Source: Pseudomonadota bacterium (lineage in GTDB: Bacteria; Myxococcota_A; Polyangia; Polyangiales; Polyangiaceae). Taken from it: a stretch of DNA of 64,000 nucleotides. Of the stretch, positions 33,027-42,800 are shown in pieces. The stretch lies in assembly GCA_023431345.1 (NCBI GenBank), contig JAEYWK010000115.1, positions 1 through 64,000 on the forward strand, read 5' to 3'. The translations under genes were made by a program, and so were the position numbers. Below the pieces are notes generated by a model, which saw only the letters and a program-made list of their open reading frames with translations, did not search any database and had not been told where the DNA came from. Numbering within the stretch: position 1 is the stretch's first letter; each line of letters begins with the position of its first letter.

Positions 33027-34328
33027 ATGCAGCCAGAGGTAGCGCAGAAGCCGGTGAACTCTCCGCAGCGCGTGCTGCTGGCGAGCTTGATCGGCACGAC
33101 GATCGAGTTTTTCGACTTTTACATCTACGCGACGGCGGCGGTGCTCGTGTTCCCGAAGCTGTTCTTCCCCGCGGGGGACTCGACGTCGGCCACGCTGCAG
33201 TCGCTGGCGACGTTCGCGCTGGCGTTCTTTGCGCGACCGGTAGGCTCCGCGCTGTTCGGCCACTTCGGTGACCGCATCGGGCGCAAAGCCACGCTGGTGG
33301 CGGCGCTCTTGACGATGGGCTTGTCGACGGTCGCGATCGGCCTCTTGCCGAGCTACGAGTCGATCGGCGTGCTCGCGCCGGCGCTGCTCGCGCTGTGTCG
33401 CTTCGGCCAAGGCTTGGGGCTCGGCGGTGAGTGGGGCGGGGCCGTGCTGCTCGCGACCGAGAACGCGCCGCCCGGCAAGGAAGCAATTTACGGCATGTTC
33501 CCGCAGCTGGGGGCGCCCATCGGCTTCTTGTGCTCGACCGGAATCTTCTTGGTGCTCACCGAGCGCCTCACGGATGCGGAGCTGTTCTCCTACGGCTTTC
33601 GCATCCCGTTCCTCGCCAGCGCCTTGCTCGTGTTCGTCGGCCTGTACATTCGACTCAAGCTGCACGAAACACCGGCGTTTCAGCGCGCGATCGAGCAGCA
33701 GGAGAGAGTGAAGATCCCCTTCGTCACCGTGCTGGTCAAGCACCCGCGCGAGCTATTGCTCGGCACTTTCGCGGCCGTGGCGACGTTCGTCCTCTTCTAC
33801 CTGATGACGGTGTTCACGCTCAGCTGGGGCACGACGGCCCTCGGCTACGAGCGCTCCGAGTTCTTGGGCATGCAGATGGTGGGCGTGTTGTTCTTCGGCT
33901 TGACGATCCCGATCTCGGCGGTGCTCGCCGACCGTCGCGGGCGTTGGGGCATGCTGCTCGCCGCCACCATCGGCATCGTCGCCTTCGGCTTGTGCTTCCA
34001 GCCGCTGTTCGGCGCAGGCTCGCGCGCAGGCGTCTTGACCTTGCTGATCGTGGGCCTGTCGCTGATGGGTCTCACGTATGGCCCGATCGGCACGGCGCTC
34101 GCGGGCCTCTTTCCGACCGCCGTGCGCTACACCGGCGCTTCTCTCACCTTCAACCTGGCCGGCATCGTGGGCGCGTCGCTCGCGCCCTACGCTGCCACCT
34201 GGCTGGCGAGCCGCTACGGCGTCGCCGCCGTCGGGTACTACCTTTCGGTGTCCGCGCTCGTTTCCTTGCTCGCGCTGTGGGCAATCCGCGCTCGCTCGCG
34301 CCGGCTCGCGCCGGGCGAAGCGGGCTAG
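33027..34328 (+). CDS. MFS transporter, metabolite:H+ symporter (MHS) type
   Basis: A 433-residue, 12-helix major facilitator. The N-terminus (QRVLLASLIGTTIEFFDFYIYATAAVLVFPKLFFP) and RPVGSALFGHFGDRIGRKATLV are characteristic of the MHS family (ShiA, KgtP, ProP relatives), which import organic acids or osmolytes with protons. Other motifs are RFGQGLGLGGEWGGAVLLATENAP, the central cytoplasmic RLKLHETPAFQ and ADRRGRWGML in the C-half. ATG at 33027 is chosen over GTG at 32958 because it gives the usual family N-terminus. Substrate not predictable. Confidence 0.88.
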   Translation: MQPEVAQKPVNSPQRVLLASLIGTTIEFFDFYIYATAAVLVFPKLFFPAGDSTSATLQSLATFALAFFARPVGSALFGHFGDRIGRKATLVAALLTMGLSTVAIGLLPSYESIGVLAPALLALCRFGQGLGLGGEWGGAVLLATENAPPGKEAIYGMFPQLGAPIGFLCSTGIFLVLTERLTDAELFSYGFRIPFLASALLVFVGLYIRLKLHETPAFQRAIEQQERVKIPFVTVLVKHPRELLLGTFAAVATFVLFYLMTVFTLSWGTTALGYERSEFLGMQMVGVLFFGLTIPISAVLADRRGRWGMLLAATIGIVAFGLCFQPLFGAGSRAGVLTLLIVGLSLMGLTYGPIGTALAGLFPTAVRYTGASLTFNLAGIVGASLAPYAATWLASRYGVAAVGYYLSVSALVSLLALWAIRARSRRLAPGEAG

Positions 34329-34338
34329 CGGGAGCCGT

Positions 34339-36153
34339 CTACTCCACGAAGTGGAGACCTTGGCTCCGGACGATCGCGCAGTCGCTCTGAACGACCTGGA
34401 CGTTGTCGCCCGTGCCGCCACCAGCGACGTTCAGGCACTTGCCGCTGTGTTTGAGGTTGAGCACGACCGCTTCCGGCGTGCCCGCGGGGACCACCCACTT
34501 CATGAGCTGAGTGTCGCTCCCGCACGGCTTCTGCACGATCCTCGCCCCGGCCGCGGTCGAAGCGTTCTCGATATCGAGGCACATGCCGCTGTGTTTGAGC
34601 TTCAGCCTGAACTCCAAGGGCCGAGCGCCGGCCACGAGCGCGAGGCGCTGATTTTCCTGCCCGTGGCAGGCGTACTGTTTGACCAAGGCGCCAGATGCCG
34701 TGGACGCGCCTGCGACATCGATGCACCGCGAGCTGTTGACGAAGCGCAGCTTGTAATAGTTGCCGTAGATGGGGTTACCGAGCGGCATCTCGTTCGCCAG
34801 CCAATGCAGGTCTTCTTTGCGCCGCTGCATCTCGTCGTACTGGCGCTGCGTCCCGTCCACCGGATCGATGACGGTGATCGGGCCCGTGAGGAAGGTCGAC
34901 AGATTCGCAGGGCTATTGGCATTTCGCGCGGTGATGTGGAAGGGCGGCGAAGTACCACCTTGACCCAAGATCTCTCCGCTGTGGCAGCCGTCGCAGGTTC
35001 CGAGCGAGAACTGGTGACGCGCCCTGCTCCAAGTGGCTGCGTCGACCTCGGCGGGTCGCGGAAAATCCCAAAACGTGCCGCGGGTTTTCACGACGTTCGC
35101 CCACGCTCCCCGGAAGATGCCGTCGTTGTCGAAGCGATCAGGCACTCGGTAAAAAGAGGCGACGGGCTCCATGCTCCCCTTGCGCGGCGTGCGAAAGGTC
35201 GCGTCGAGGTTGGCGATGTTGGCGGCGATGAACGCCGCTGCTTTGGGACGATTCGAGTTTCGGGGGGAGCGAAGGTCGAAGAACGGTGTCTGCTTGACGG
35301 TGGAGCGCTTGAGCCAGCCGTTCGCCGGCACGAACTCGCTCAGAAACCAGCCTGGCGTCACCGTTTCACTGCCGCGAACGGCGTTCGTTCGGATTCGTTC
35401 GAGCTTGCCCTTGCGAATCGTGTCTTCCGTCAGGCCTTGAAGGGTCTGCGCATACTCGGCGGAGCTCTTGTTGAGATTGCCGAGGTCGTACCAGCGCTTC
35501 GCCCACGCCAAAACGGCGTTCTCGTTCGTCGTTCCAGGGGAGTATTCGAGGATGAGCGTCGTCTCGTTGGCTTCGCTGCCGCAGTCGGTGGACCGAGTGA
35601 GGCCGAACACGAAGCGCACCTCACCGCCGAGCGGCTCCCCTTCCGGTCGCAAGTTGCGAAGGTCGAGCCGGCTGACGATGGCGCTCAGGCGGAACGGCGC
35701 TTTCTCGAGACGAAACTTGCCCGCGGAGTTCTTCGGCCAGCGCTCGATGATGTCTTCTACGCCGTTAGCCTTGCCAGCATGGCCGTTGACGAGCGTCGTT
35801 TCGTTCGCCCAACCACTGAGCCAGTTATCGACCAAATCAGCGGAATTTATGCCACTGCGCGCCGCGTGCACCTTCAACAAGTAGGGGAGCGACCATTCCT
35901 TGTTATCGGCGTCGGCCGGCACGGCCAAGCACGGCTCCACGGTGCGCTCTGGGTGAGCCACGATGTTCAGGTCGGTGATGAGGAGCGAATGCAGCGCCGC
36001 CGTCGTCAGCGCGCTCGTGACCGAGCCGACGTCCTCCGGGTCCTCCGCCGCGAAGTTTACCGCGCCATCCGCTGCGCCGCAGCCAGCGGCCGTGGCCGCA
36101 AGCAAGACACTCCAATATCCAGCCCACCGCCGGTACCCCTTGAACATGGTCAT
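34339..36153 (-). CDS. Heme-motif lipoprotein with C-terminal ricin-type lectin domain
   Basis: A 604-residue lipoprotein (signal FKGYRRWAGYWSVLLAATAAGC). The central part includes FRLSAIVSRLDLRNL, ...PRPAEVDAATWSRARHQFSLGTCDGCHSGEILGQGG, with CXXCH at about residues 387-391. Residues about 465-604 form a ricin-B-type beta-trefoil (YKLRFVNSSRCIDVAGASTASGALV, HSGMCLDIENASTAAGARIVQKPC, HSGKCLNVAGGGTGDNVQVVQSDC), a carbohydrate-binding module. ATG at 36151-36153 is selected at the start of the signal. Fusion of a c-type heme motif to a lectin suggests a surface redox protein tethered to glycans. It is convergent with the transporter, separated by only 10 bp. Confidence 0.82.
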   Translation of the reverse strand: MTMFKGYRRWAGYWSVLLAATAAGCGAADGAVNFAAEDPEDVGSVTSALTTAALHSLLITDLNIVAHPERTVEPCLAVPADADNKEWSLPYLLKVHAARSGINSADLVDNWLSGWANETTLVNGHAGKANGVEDIIERWPKNSAGKFRLEKAPFRLSAIVSRLDLRNLRPEGEPLGGEVRFVFGLTRSTDCGSEANETTLILEYSPGTTNENAVLAWAKRWYDLGNLNKSSAEYAQTLQGLTEDTIRKGKLERIRTNAVRGSETVTPGWFLSEFVPANGWLKRSTVKQTPFFDLRSPRNSNRPKAAAFIAANIANLDATFRTPRKGSMEPVASFYRVPDRFDNDGIFRGAWANVVKTRGTFWDFPRPAEVDAATWSRARHQFSLGTCDGCHSGEILGQGGTSPPFHITARNANSPANLSTFLTGPITVIDPVDGTQRQYDEMQRRKEDLHWLANEMPLGNPIYGNYYKLRFVNSSRCIDVAGASTASGALVKQYACHGQENQRLALVAGARPLEFRLKLKHSGMCLDIENASTAAGARIVQKPCGSDTQLMKWVVPAGTPEAVVLNLKHSGKCLNVAGGGTGDNVQVVQSDCAIVRSQGLHFVE

Positions 36154-36540
36154 CGTCCCGTTTCTCTTTCTTGTTTCGAGCCCAGGTAGGCTGACTCGAG
36201 CTCCCACCCGACACCTCCACCCGGCACCCACCGCGCGCGAGCATGCCAGACGGCTGCGAGCGCGCAAAGAAAAAGACGCCACCCGGCCCTCGACCAACCT
36301 GCGGGGTGATTCGGGTGGAACGACCAGCGCGGCTCGTGCTGGGGCGCGCCGGGCCGCGCGTGCCGCAGGGAATCGGGAGCGGCACCACGGGGGCCTCGTC
36401 GCAGTTTGCCCCGGAAGGGCATTCTGCCGTGAGCGCTCGCGCGGGTGACGGAAGCAGGAGGGCGAACGCGCAGGCCGTGACTGCAACGGCACGCTTCGAG
36501 CCCGTCGGGCGCTGGCGCAGAGGTTGCTAGACGCGCAGCG
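36154..36540. other. Divergent promoter region, nothing else recognised
   Basis: 387 bp between the divergent heme/lectin lipoprotein and kinase genes. No convincing gene, hairpin or repeat. It should contain promoters for both. Confidence 0.45.
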
Positions 36541-37920
36541 ATGAGCGCGGCCGAGTCTTCCGTTCCCACTCCGGAGGGTAGGCTCGTGGCCCACAAATAC
36601 CAGCTGGAGCGGCTGCTGGGCGAAGGCGGCATGGCGAACGTCTGGCTCGCCCGGAACCTGCTGCTCGACATGCCGGTGGCCCTCAAGCTGCTCCGGCCCG
36701 AGCTGGCCTCGCCCGAGGCCTCGGCCATGCTGCGCGCCGAAGCCCGCGCCTCGGCCAACTTCGCGCACCCCGCCATCGTGCGCGTGTTCGACATCGAGGA
36801 AACGCCCTCGGGTCAGCCCTGCATCGTCATGGAGCTCTTGGAAGGCGAAACCCTCTACGAGCGGCTGGAGCGGGAGCCGCTCGAGGCGGCCGAGCTGGTT
36901 CGGCTGCTATTGCCGATCACCGAGGCGCTGTGCTTCGTTCACGAGAGCGGGTTCATTCATCGGGACCTCAAGCCCGACAACATCTTCCTCGCGAGCAGCG
37001 GTGGACGCGTTCAACCCAAGCTGCTCGACTTTGGAATCGCGAAGGCAGTCGGAGCGCAGGCGCGCCGGCCGCGATCGTTCTCCGCGACCGGGAACCTGGT
37101 TGGCAGCCCTGGCTACATGTCGCCCGAGCAGGCCATGGGCGCCGAGCTCGACGAGCGCACCGACGTCTGGTCACTGTGCGTCGTCCTTTACGAAGGCCTG
37201 GCGCGACGACCAGCCTTCGCCGGCGACACGCCGACAGAGGTGCTCAAGAGCGTCGTGCGCGACGAGCCAGCCCCGCTCGACAGCGTCGATCCCGCGCTAG
37301 CGAGCATCGTCGCGCGCGGGCTCAGCAAAGATCGCGCGTCGAGGACTCCGTCGCTGCAGCGGCTGCGCGACGAGCTTTCGGATTGGCTCGCCGCTCATGA
37401 GGCTCGTGGCGAACGGGTGAGCCGCACCCCGAGCTGGGCTCCGCGCCTTCCGCCATCGCTGCGCTCGGAGGCGCCGACTCAGCTCGAGGGGCCGTCACAC
37501 CTCCAGCCGCCATCGCACCTCGAACCGCCGCCACACCTCGATTCAGAGCTGCCCTTGCCTCCGCGCCGGCGCCGCTGGGGCATGGCCTTGGCGGTGGTAG
37601 CAGGCTTGTCGCTGCTGCTGACGGGCACCTGGGCCGCCGTCGCGGTCACAGCGGCCCAGCCCCCTGCGCCCGTCGTCGTCGCGCCGCCGCCCGCAGCGCC
37701 AGCTGTCGTGCTCGCACCGCCGCCTGATTTGAGCTCACCGCCGCTGCTCGCCGACACGACGCCGAGCGCCCGCCAATCCGTCGCGAAGCACGCGGCGCCG
37801 CCGGTCGCCCAGCGCCCACCCGCAGCGCCCCATAGCCCCTCCGCGAAGCCTCGCCCGCCGGCACCGCCACCCGACGCGGACGGATCGCCTTGGGGGCCCA
37901 GCAACCCGTACGGCATCTGA
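36541..37920 (+). CDS. Membrane Ser/Thr protein kinase (Pkn-type), second
   Basis: A 459-residue Hanks-type kinase with an intact catalytic core: GEGGMANV (27-34), VALK Lys49, HRDLKPDN (140-147, Asp142), DFGIAK (163-168), SPEQ (194-197) and DVWSLCVVLYE (208-218). After the kinase domain a Pro/His-rich juxtamembrane segment with repeated PSHL/PPHL blocks leads to a membrane helix (about 347-370) and a short Pro/Ala-rich external tail (90 residues) without a sensory domain. Unlike the kinase at 7.7 kb it has no overlapping partner genes. The ATG has only a weak ribosome binding site. Confidence 0.9.
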   Translation: MSAAESSVPTPEGRLVAHKYQLERLLGEGGMANVWLARNLLLDMPVALKLLRPELASPEASAMLRAEARASANFAHPAIVRVFDIEETPSGQPCIVMELLEGETLYERLEREPLEAAELVRLLLPITEALCFVHESGFIHRDLKPDNIFLASSGGRVQPKLLDFGIAKAVGAQARRPRSFSATGNLVGSPGYMSPEQAMGAELDERTDVWSLCVVLYEGLARRPAFAGDTPTEVLKSVVRDEPAPLDSVDPALASIVARGLSKDRASRTPSLQRLRDELSDWLAAHEARGERVSRTPSWAPRLPPSLRSEAPTQLEGPSHLQPPSHLEPPPHLDSELPLPPRRRRWGMALAVVAGLSLLLTGTWAAVAVTAAQPPAPVVVAPPPAAPAVVLAPPPDLSSPPLLADTTPSARQSVAKHAAPPVAQRPPAAPHSPSAKPRPPAPPPDADGSPWGPSNPYGI

Positions 37921-37953
37921 GCGCTCGGCTCGGCGACGCCGAACGATGAGCGC
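37921..37953. terminator. Nested hairpin between convergent kinase and LysR genes
   Basis: Outer arms GCGCTC (37921-37926) and GAGCGC (37948-37953), inner arms TCGGC (37930-37934) and GCCGA (37938-37942) with a 3-nt loop. It starts right after the kinase stop codon and can act for both convergent genes. Confidence 0.55.
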
Positions 37954-37979
37954 GCGGCGCGGGCCCCGATCTGGCGCTG

Positions 37980-38993
37980 TCAGAGGAGGTTGCGCTGCAG
38001 CTCGCGTGACACGTCGCTCAACAGGCGTCGCAGCCAGGTGTGTCCCGGATCTTTCACATAGCGCTCGTGCCAAACGAGATTGACGCTGTGCTTCGGTAGC
38101 GGCAGCGGGCACTCGAGCATGGCCACCGCCGAGGCCTCGGGGGCGAGGTGACCGAGCGCGTGAGGCGCGGTGAGCACGAGATCGCTCTTGGCTACGATGG
38201 CGAGCGCCGCGTAAAAGTGCGGGATCCGCAGCGCGATGCGGCGACCGAGCCCGCGCTCGGTGAGCAGCCGATCCACGAAGCCCGGCCCTTCGCCGCTCGG
38301 AGAAATCAGCGCGTGCGACAGCTCACTGAACGCTCGCAGAGACAGCCGGGGCGCGCCGCGGCGCTTCTTGGCCGCGGCCGTAAGCGCCGGGTGACCCGCG
38401 CGAAGGAAGCAAACGAAGCGATCGCGGAAGAGCCGCGACTGCAGCAACCCCGCGGGCGCGCGGCTCTCCGCGTCGCCGCCCAGCGGGTCCACGCGCGGCA
38501 CCACCGCCACGTCGAGCTCACCCGACTCCAGTCGCTCGGCGAGCCCGCGCTCGGCGAGCGGCGTCACCACCACGTCGACGCCCGGCGCTGCGCGGCGCAT
38601 CTGCTGCAGCAGCTCGGGGACGACCAGCACGTCGAACAGATCCGGAGAGGCGATGCGGAAGGCGCGCCGCGCGCTCGCAGGCTCGAACGTCACCGGCTGA
38701 GCCAGCGCGCGCCCTAGCGTCGACAGACCGCTGCGAAGCGGCACCACCAGCGCCTCCGCCCGCGGCGTGAGCATCATGGCGCCGCGCCCGCGAACCAGCA
38801 GCGGGTCGCCCAGCAGCTCGCGCAAACGCGACAGCGCGTGGCTCATGGCCGATTGGGTGACGCCGGTGCGCTGAGCCGCGCGCGTGACGTTGCGCTCACG
38901 CGCGAGCGCGTCGAACGCCACCAGCAGGTTCAAGTCCAGCTTTGCCAGCTGCTCAGGGCTGCCGACGTCCGCCGTGTCATGAACCTCATTCAT
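37980..38993 (-). CDS. LysR family transcriptional regulator
   Basis: A 337-residue LTTR. The winged helix-turn-helix is KLDLNLLVAFDALARERNVTRAAQRTGVTQSAMSHALSRLRELLGDPLLVRG (about 18-68), and the effector-binding domain follows (FRIASPDLFDVLVVPELL..., ...LDVAVVP, ...FVCFLRAGHPAL). The group resembles NodD/LinR-type regulators. ATG at 38993 is used; an in-frame ATG at 39023 would add 10 residues. A perfect inverted repeat overlaps the 38993 start. It is transcribed divergently from the NAD(P)-binding protein gene 95 bp away, which it is likely to control. Confidence 0.9.
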   Translation of the reverse strand: MNEVHDTADVGSPEQLAKLDLNLLVAFDALARERNVTRAAQRTGVTQSAMSHALSRLRELLGDPLLVRGRGAMMLTPRAEALVVPLRSGLSTLGRALAQPVTFEPASARRAFRIASPDLFDVLVVPELLQQMRRAAPGVDVVVTPLAERGLAERLESGELDVAVVPRVDPLGGDAESRAPAGLLQSRLFRDRFVCFLRAGHPALTAAAKKRRGAPRLSLRAFSELSHALISPSGEGPGFVDRLLTERGLGRRIALRIPHFYAALAIVAKSDLVLTAPHALGHLAPEASAVAMLECPLPLPKHSVNLVWHERYVKDPGHTWLRRLLSDVSRELQRNLL

Positions 38994-38995
38994 GA
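38977..38995. promoter_or_regulatory. Candidate LysR operator overlapping its own start codon
   Basis: TCATGAA (38977-38983) and TTCATGA (38989-38995) form a perfect 7-bp dyad with a 5-bp centre. It covers the ATG at 38993, which would suit autorepression and control of the divergent gene. Confidence 0.45.
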
Positions 38996-39088
38996 CCTGA
39001 TGAGAACGCTTCGTTGGATTCATGTCCAGCGGGCCCGCATCCTGGCGTTCGTGAGGCGGCCGCCGCGCCGCCCTCAGGAGAAAACGTC

Positions 39089-39754
39089 ATGAAAATCGTA
39101 GTCATTGGTGCAACGGGCGGCTCTGGCAAGGCGAGCGTGGAGTGGCTGCTCAAAGCCGGCCATGAGGTCACGGCGTTCGCGCGCCGCCCCGAGCGGCTGG
39201 GGATCGAGGCGGACCGGCTACGGCTGGTCAGCGGCGACGTGCTGTCGGCGGAGGACGTCGAGCGCGCCGTCACCGGTCAAGACGCCGTCGTCGTCACGCT
39301 GGGCATCACCGAGAACCCGGTGCGCGTGCGTTTGCTCGGCCCTGCGCGCACGCCGCTCGACGTCCGCTCGCGCGGCACCGCGCAGGTCATCGCCGCCATG
39401 CGCCGCGCCGGCGTCAATCGTCTGATCGTGCAAACCAGCTACGGCGTGGGCGACACCCGCGCGCGGCTCCGCATCATCGATCGCCTCATCTTCGCGCTCC
39501 TGCTCGCGCCCCAAATCGCCGACACCGAACGCCAAACCTCGCTCGTCACCGAAAGCGGTCTCGCCTGGACCCTCATCCAACCCGTCCACCTCACCGACGC
39601 CCCCGAGCACGCCCTGCCTTTCTCCTCCACGACCGGCGAAACCGCCCGCATGACCCTCTCCCGCAGCAGCGTCGGCCGATTCCTCGCCCAAGCCGCGACC
39701 TCCCCCGAGCTCATCGGCCACTCGGTAGCGCTGTCCGGCTCCGCAAGCGCGTAG
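39089..39754 (+). CDS. NAD(P)-binding NmrA/SDR-type protein
   Basis: A 221-residue Rossmann-fold protein: MKIVVIGATGGSGKASVEWLLKAGHEVTAFARRPERL contains the GxxGxxG-type dinucleotide loop, and DVLSAEDVERAVTGQDAVVVTLG and RLIVQTSYGVGD are typical of atypical SDR/NmrA-like NAD(P)H-binding proteins (YwnB/BVR-B relatives). Start chosen at ATG 39089 with AGGAG 8 nt upstream. It is divergent from the LysR gene, a common regulator-reductase pairing. The catalytic tyrosine of classical SDRs is not evident, so a sensor or reductase role is open. Third-position base usage becomes C-dominated in its last third. Confidence 0.82.
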   Translation: MKIVVIGATGGSGKASVEWLLKAGHEVTAFARRPERLGIEADRLRLVSGDVLSAEDVERAVTGQDAVVVTLGITENPVRVRLLGPARTPLDVRSRGTAQVIAAMRRAGVNRLIVQTSYGVGDTRARLRIIDRLIFALLLAPQIADTERQTSLVTESGLAWTLIQPVHLTDAPEHALPFSSTTGETARMTLSRSSVGRFLAQAATSPELIGHSVALSGSASA

Positions 39755-39817
39755 CCAGAGGAGACAAGTCAGCCAAGAGATTGACCCCGTCCACGCCGTC
39801 GCCGCAAAGTGACGGCA

Positions 39818-42800
39818 ATGTCGAGTCGCCTCGCTGATGGTCTGTACGAGCAGGTCGTGACGGGCGCCATCGCGCGGGACCTGAGCCACCTGGAGGCGGG
39901 GCGAACGCCGCTGGTGGAGGCGCTGGACGACGCCGACGCTCACAGCGTTTTGGCTCGGCATTTGGCGCACGAGGTGGAGCGCGCGCTGGCTGCCTTGCCG
40001 CACGGCGATCGAACGAAGGCCCAGGTCGCGGTCGTGAACGGCCTTTTGGATCGGCTGGCCGCGCTCACCGCGACGGCTGAAGGCGCCGCCGACAGCAAGG
40101 TCGAGGCTCCGGGGCAGGAGCTACGCTCGATTCACCGAGTAGCGCCCTATCCGCGGCCGAAGACCCCGCTAGCGACGAGCACGCTGCTCACGCGCAACTT
40201 GCGCGAGCCCAGCCTGGGTGGCGAGCTCGCGCGCGAGGTGGCGTCAGCCGACCGCATCGACGTGCTCGTGGCGTTCATCACCATCGGCGGCATTCGGCTG
40301 GTGCGCGACGCTCTGGAGGACTTCGCGCGACGCGGGGCCGGCTCACCGCGGCTGCGGGTGCTGACGACGGTGTTCACGGGCACCACGGAGCTGGTGGCCG
40401 TGGAAATGCTCGCAGCGCTGCCGGGCGCAGAGGTCAAGGTTTCCTACGATACGAACCGAACCCGGCTCCACGCCAAGGCTTGGCTATTCCACCGCGATAC
40501 CGGGCTGCACACTGCTTACATCGGGTCGGCCAACTTCACGTCGACGGCGCTGGGCAGCGGCCAAGAGTGGATGGTGAAAGCGTGCGCGGCGGACATGCCC
40601 GACGTGATTGAGAAGTTCAAGGGTACGTTCGAGAGCTTGTGGAACGACAGCGAGTTCGAGCCGTTCCGGCCGCACGAGGAATCCTCGCGCGACCGGCTAC
40701 GCACAGCGCTCGCGAGGCGCGACGAAGCCGAGACAGTCCGCTTCTTTTCGCTCCGTCCCTTTCCGTTTCAGGAAGAGATCCTCGATCAGCTGGCCGCACA
40801 GCGCAGCGTGCACGGCCGGCACCGGAACCTGGTGGTGGCCGCGACCGGGACGGGAAAGACCGTCGTGGCTGCGTTCGACTACGCGCGGCAGCTCGGCGCC
40901 TCGCAGCTGCCGCCGAGGCTGTTGTTCCTCGCCCACCGCAAAGAGCTGCTGCTCCAGGCGCGAGCCACGTTTCGACAAGTGCTGCACGACGGCGCCTTCG
41001 GCGAGCTCTTGGCGGACGGGCAAGAGCCCGCGAAATGGGACCACGTCTTCGCGACCGTGCAGAGCGCCGCGAGCCGCGGCCTCATCGCCCGCCTGGGCGC
41101 GGAGCACTTCCACTACGTGGTGGTGGACGAGTGCCACCATTCGCCCGCTGACTCTTACCGCGCCCTGGTGCCCCATCTCCGGCCGCAGATCTTGCTGGGC
41201 CTGACCGCGACGCCGGAGCGCGCCGACGGCAAATCGCTGCTGCCGGACTTCGATCACCACATCGCGGCCGAGCTCCGGCTGTGGCACGCGCTGGACCGCC
41301 AGCTACTCGTACCGTTCGAGTACTACGGTGTTTCGGACAGCACCGACCTCACTCAGGTCCGCTGGACGCGCACCGGCTACGACAACGACGAGCTGAGCAA
41401 CGTCTACACCGGCAACGAGGCGCGCGTGGAGCTCATCCTACGGCAGCTCCAGCGCCGCGTCGGCACGCCCAGCGCCATTCGCGGTCTCGCCTTCTGCGTC
41501 TCGATCGCGCACGCGGAGTTCATGGCTCGCGAATTCACGCAGCGCGGGCTACGCGCGACGGTCGTGCACGGCGGCACGGCTGCCGCGGAGAGGCTCGAGG
41601 CCCCTCGACGCCTCCGCGACCGCGAGGTCAGCATCATCTGCACCTGCGACCTTTACAACGAAGGCGTCGACCTGCCTTACGTGGACACGCTCCTGCTGCT
41701 GCGCCCGACGCAGAGCGCCACGCTCTTCCTCCAGCAGCTCGGTCGCGGACTACGACTCGCTCCCGGCAAAGCCAGCTGCCTCGTCCTGGACTTCATCGGT
41801 CAGCACCGCGGCGAGTTCCGCTTCGACGCCGCCTTGGCCGCGCTCACCGGCATCTCACGCGCTCGCCTCGTCAAAGCGGTGGAAGACGGCTTCCCGCTCC
41901 TCCCCAGCGGCTGCGCCCTCCAGCTCGACGCCGTCGCCCGTGAGCAAATCCTGCGCGCTCTCAAACAACACCTCGGACGCAAGAGCCGGATCGTGGACGA
42001 ACTAAAAGAGCTCGCCGCCGACACCGGCGGTGCGCTCACGCTCGCGCGCTACCTCGAGCAAACGGGCCGGGAGCCGGAAGAAGTCTACGGCGCAGGCGGC
42101 TGGACCACCGTACGGCGCGCCGCCGGCCTCATCTCCGAGCCTGCCAATCAACAGGAAGACGAGCTCAGCGAGCGCTTCGGCCGCGTGCTCCACGTCGACG
42201 AACCAACGCGCCTCCAGAGCTGGCTCCGCGCCCTCGATAACCCCAACCTCACCGTCTCGGACGTCGACGCGGCGCGCCTCACCATGCTCGGTCACCAGCT
42301 CGAGCCGCGCGGAACCGTCCCCACCATCGACGAGATACTCGGCCCCCTACGGGGCTCAGCGGCTCTCAAACAAGAGCTGCTCGAGCTCAGCGCCGTGCTG
42401 ACCGAACGCACGCCGCTACCCGACGACCTTTTCCCCGTCCCCGAGTGGCCGCTCGCCCTGCACCGCCACTACACCCGCTTCGAGATCGCAGCCGCTGTTG
42501 GCTACAAGCGCCCCGGCGAACGCGGCGGCGTTCCCCAAGCCGGCATCTTCAAAGTCCCTGGCTCGCAGCGCGAGCTCCTGTTCGTCACCCTCGACAAATC
42601 GGCCAAGTCGTTCTCTCCCACCACGCGCTATCGCGACTACGCCATCTCCCCCAACCTCTTCCACTGGGAAACCCAATCCATCACCAGCTCTCAGCGCGAA
42701 AGCGGCCGCCGCTACCTCGACTCGCCCCACAACGGCTGGTCCTTCTACCTCTTCGTCCGCACCGACCCCGACTCCTCCTACGCCTTCTGCGGCCCCGCCA

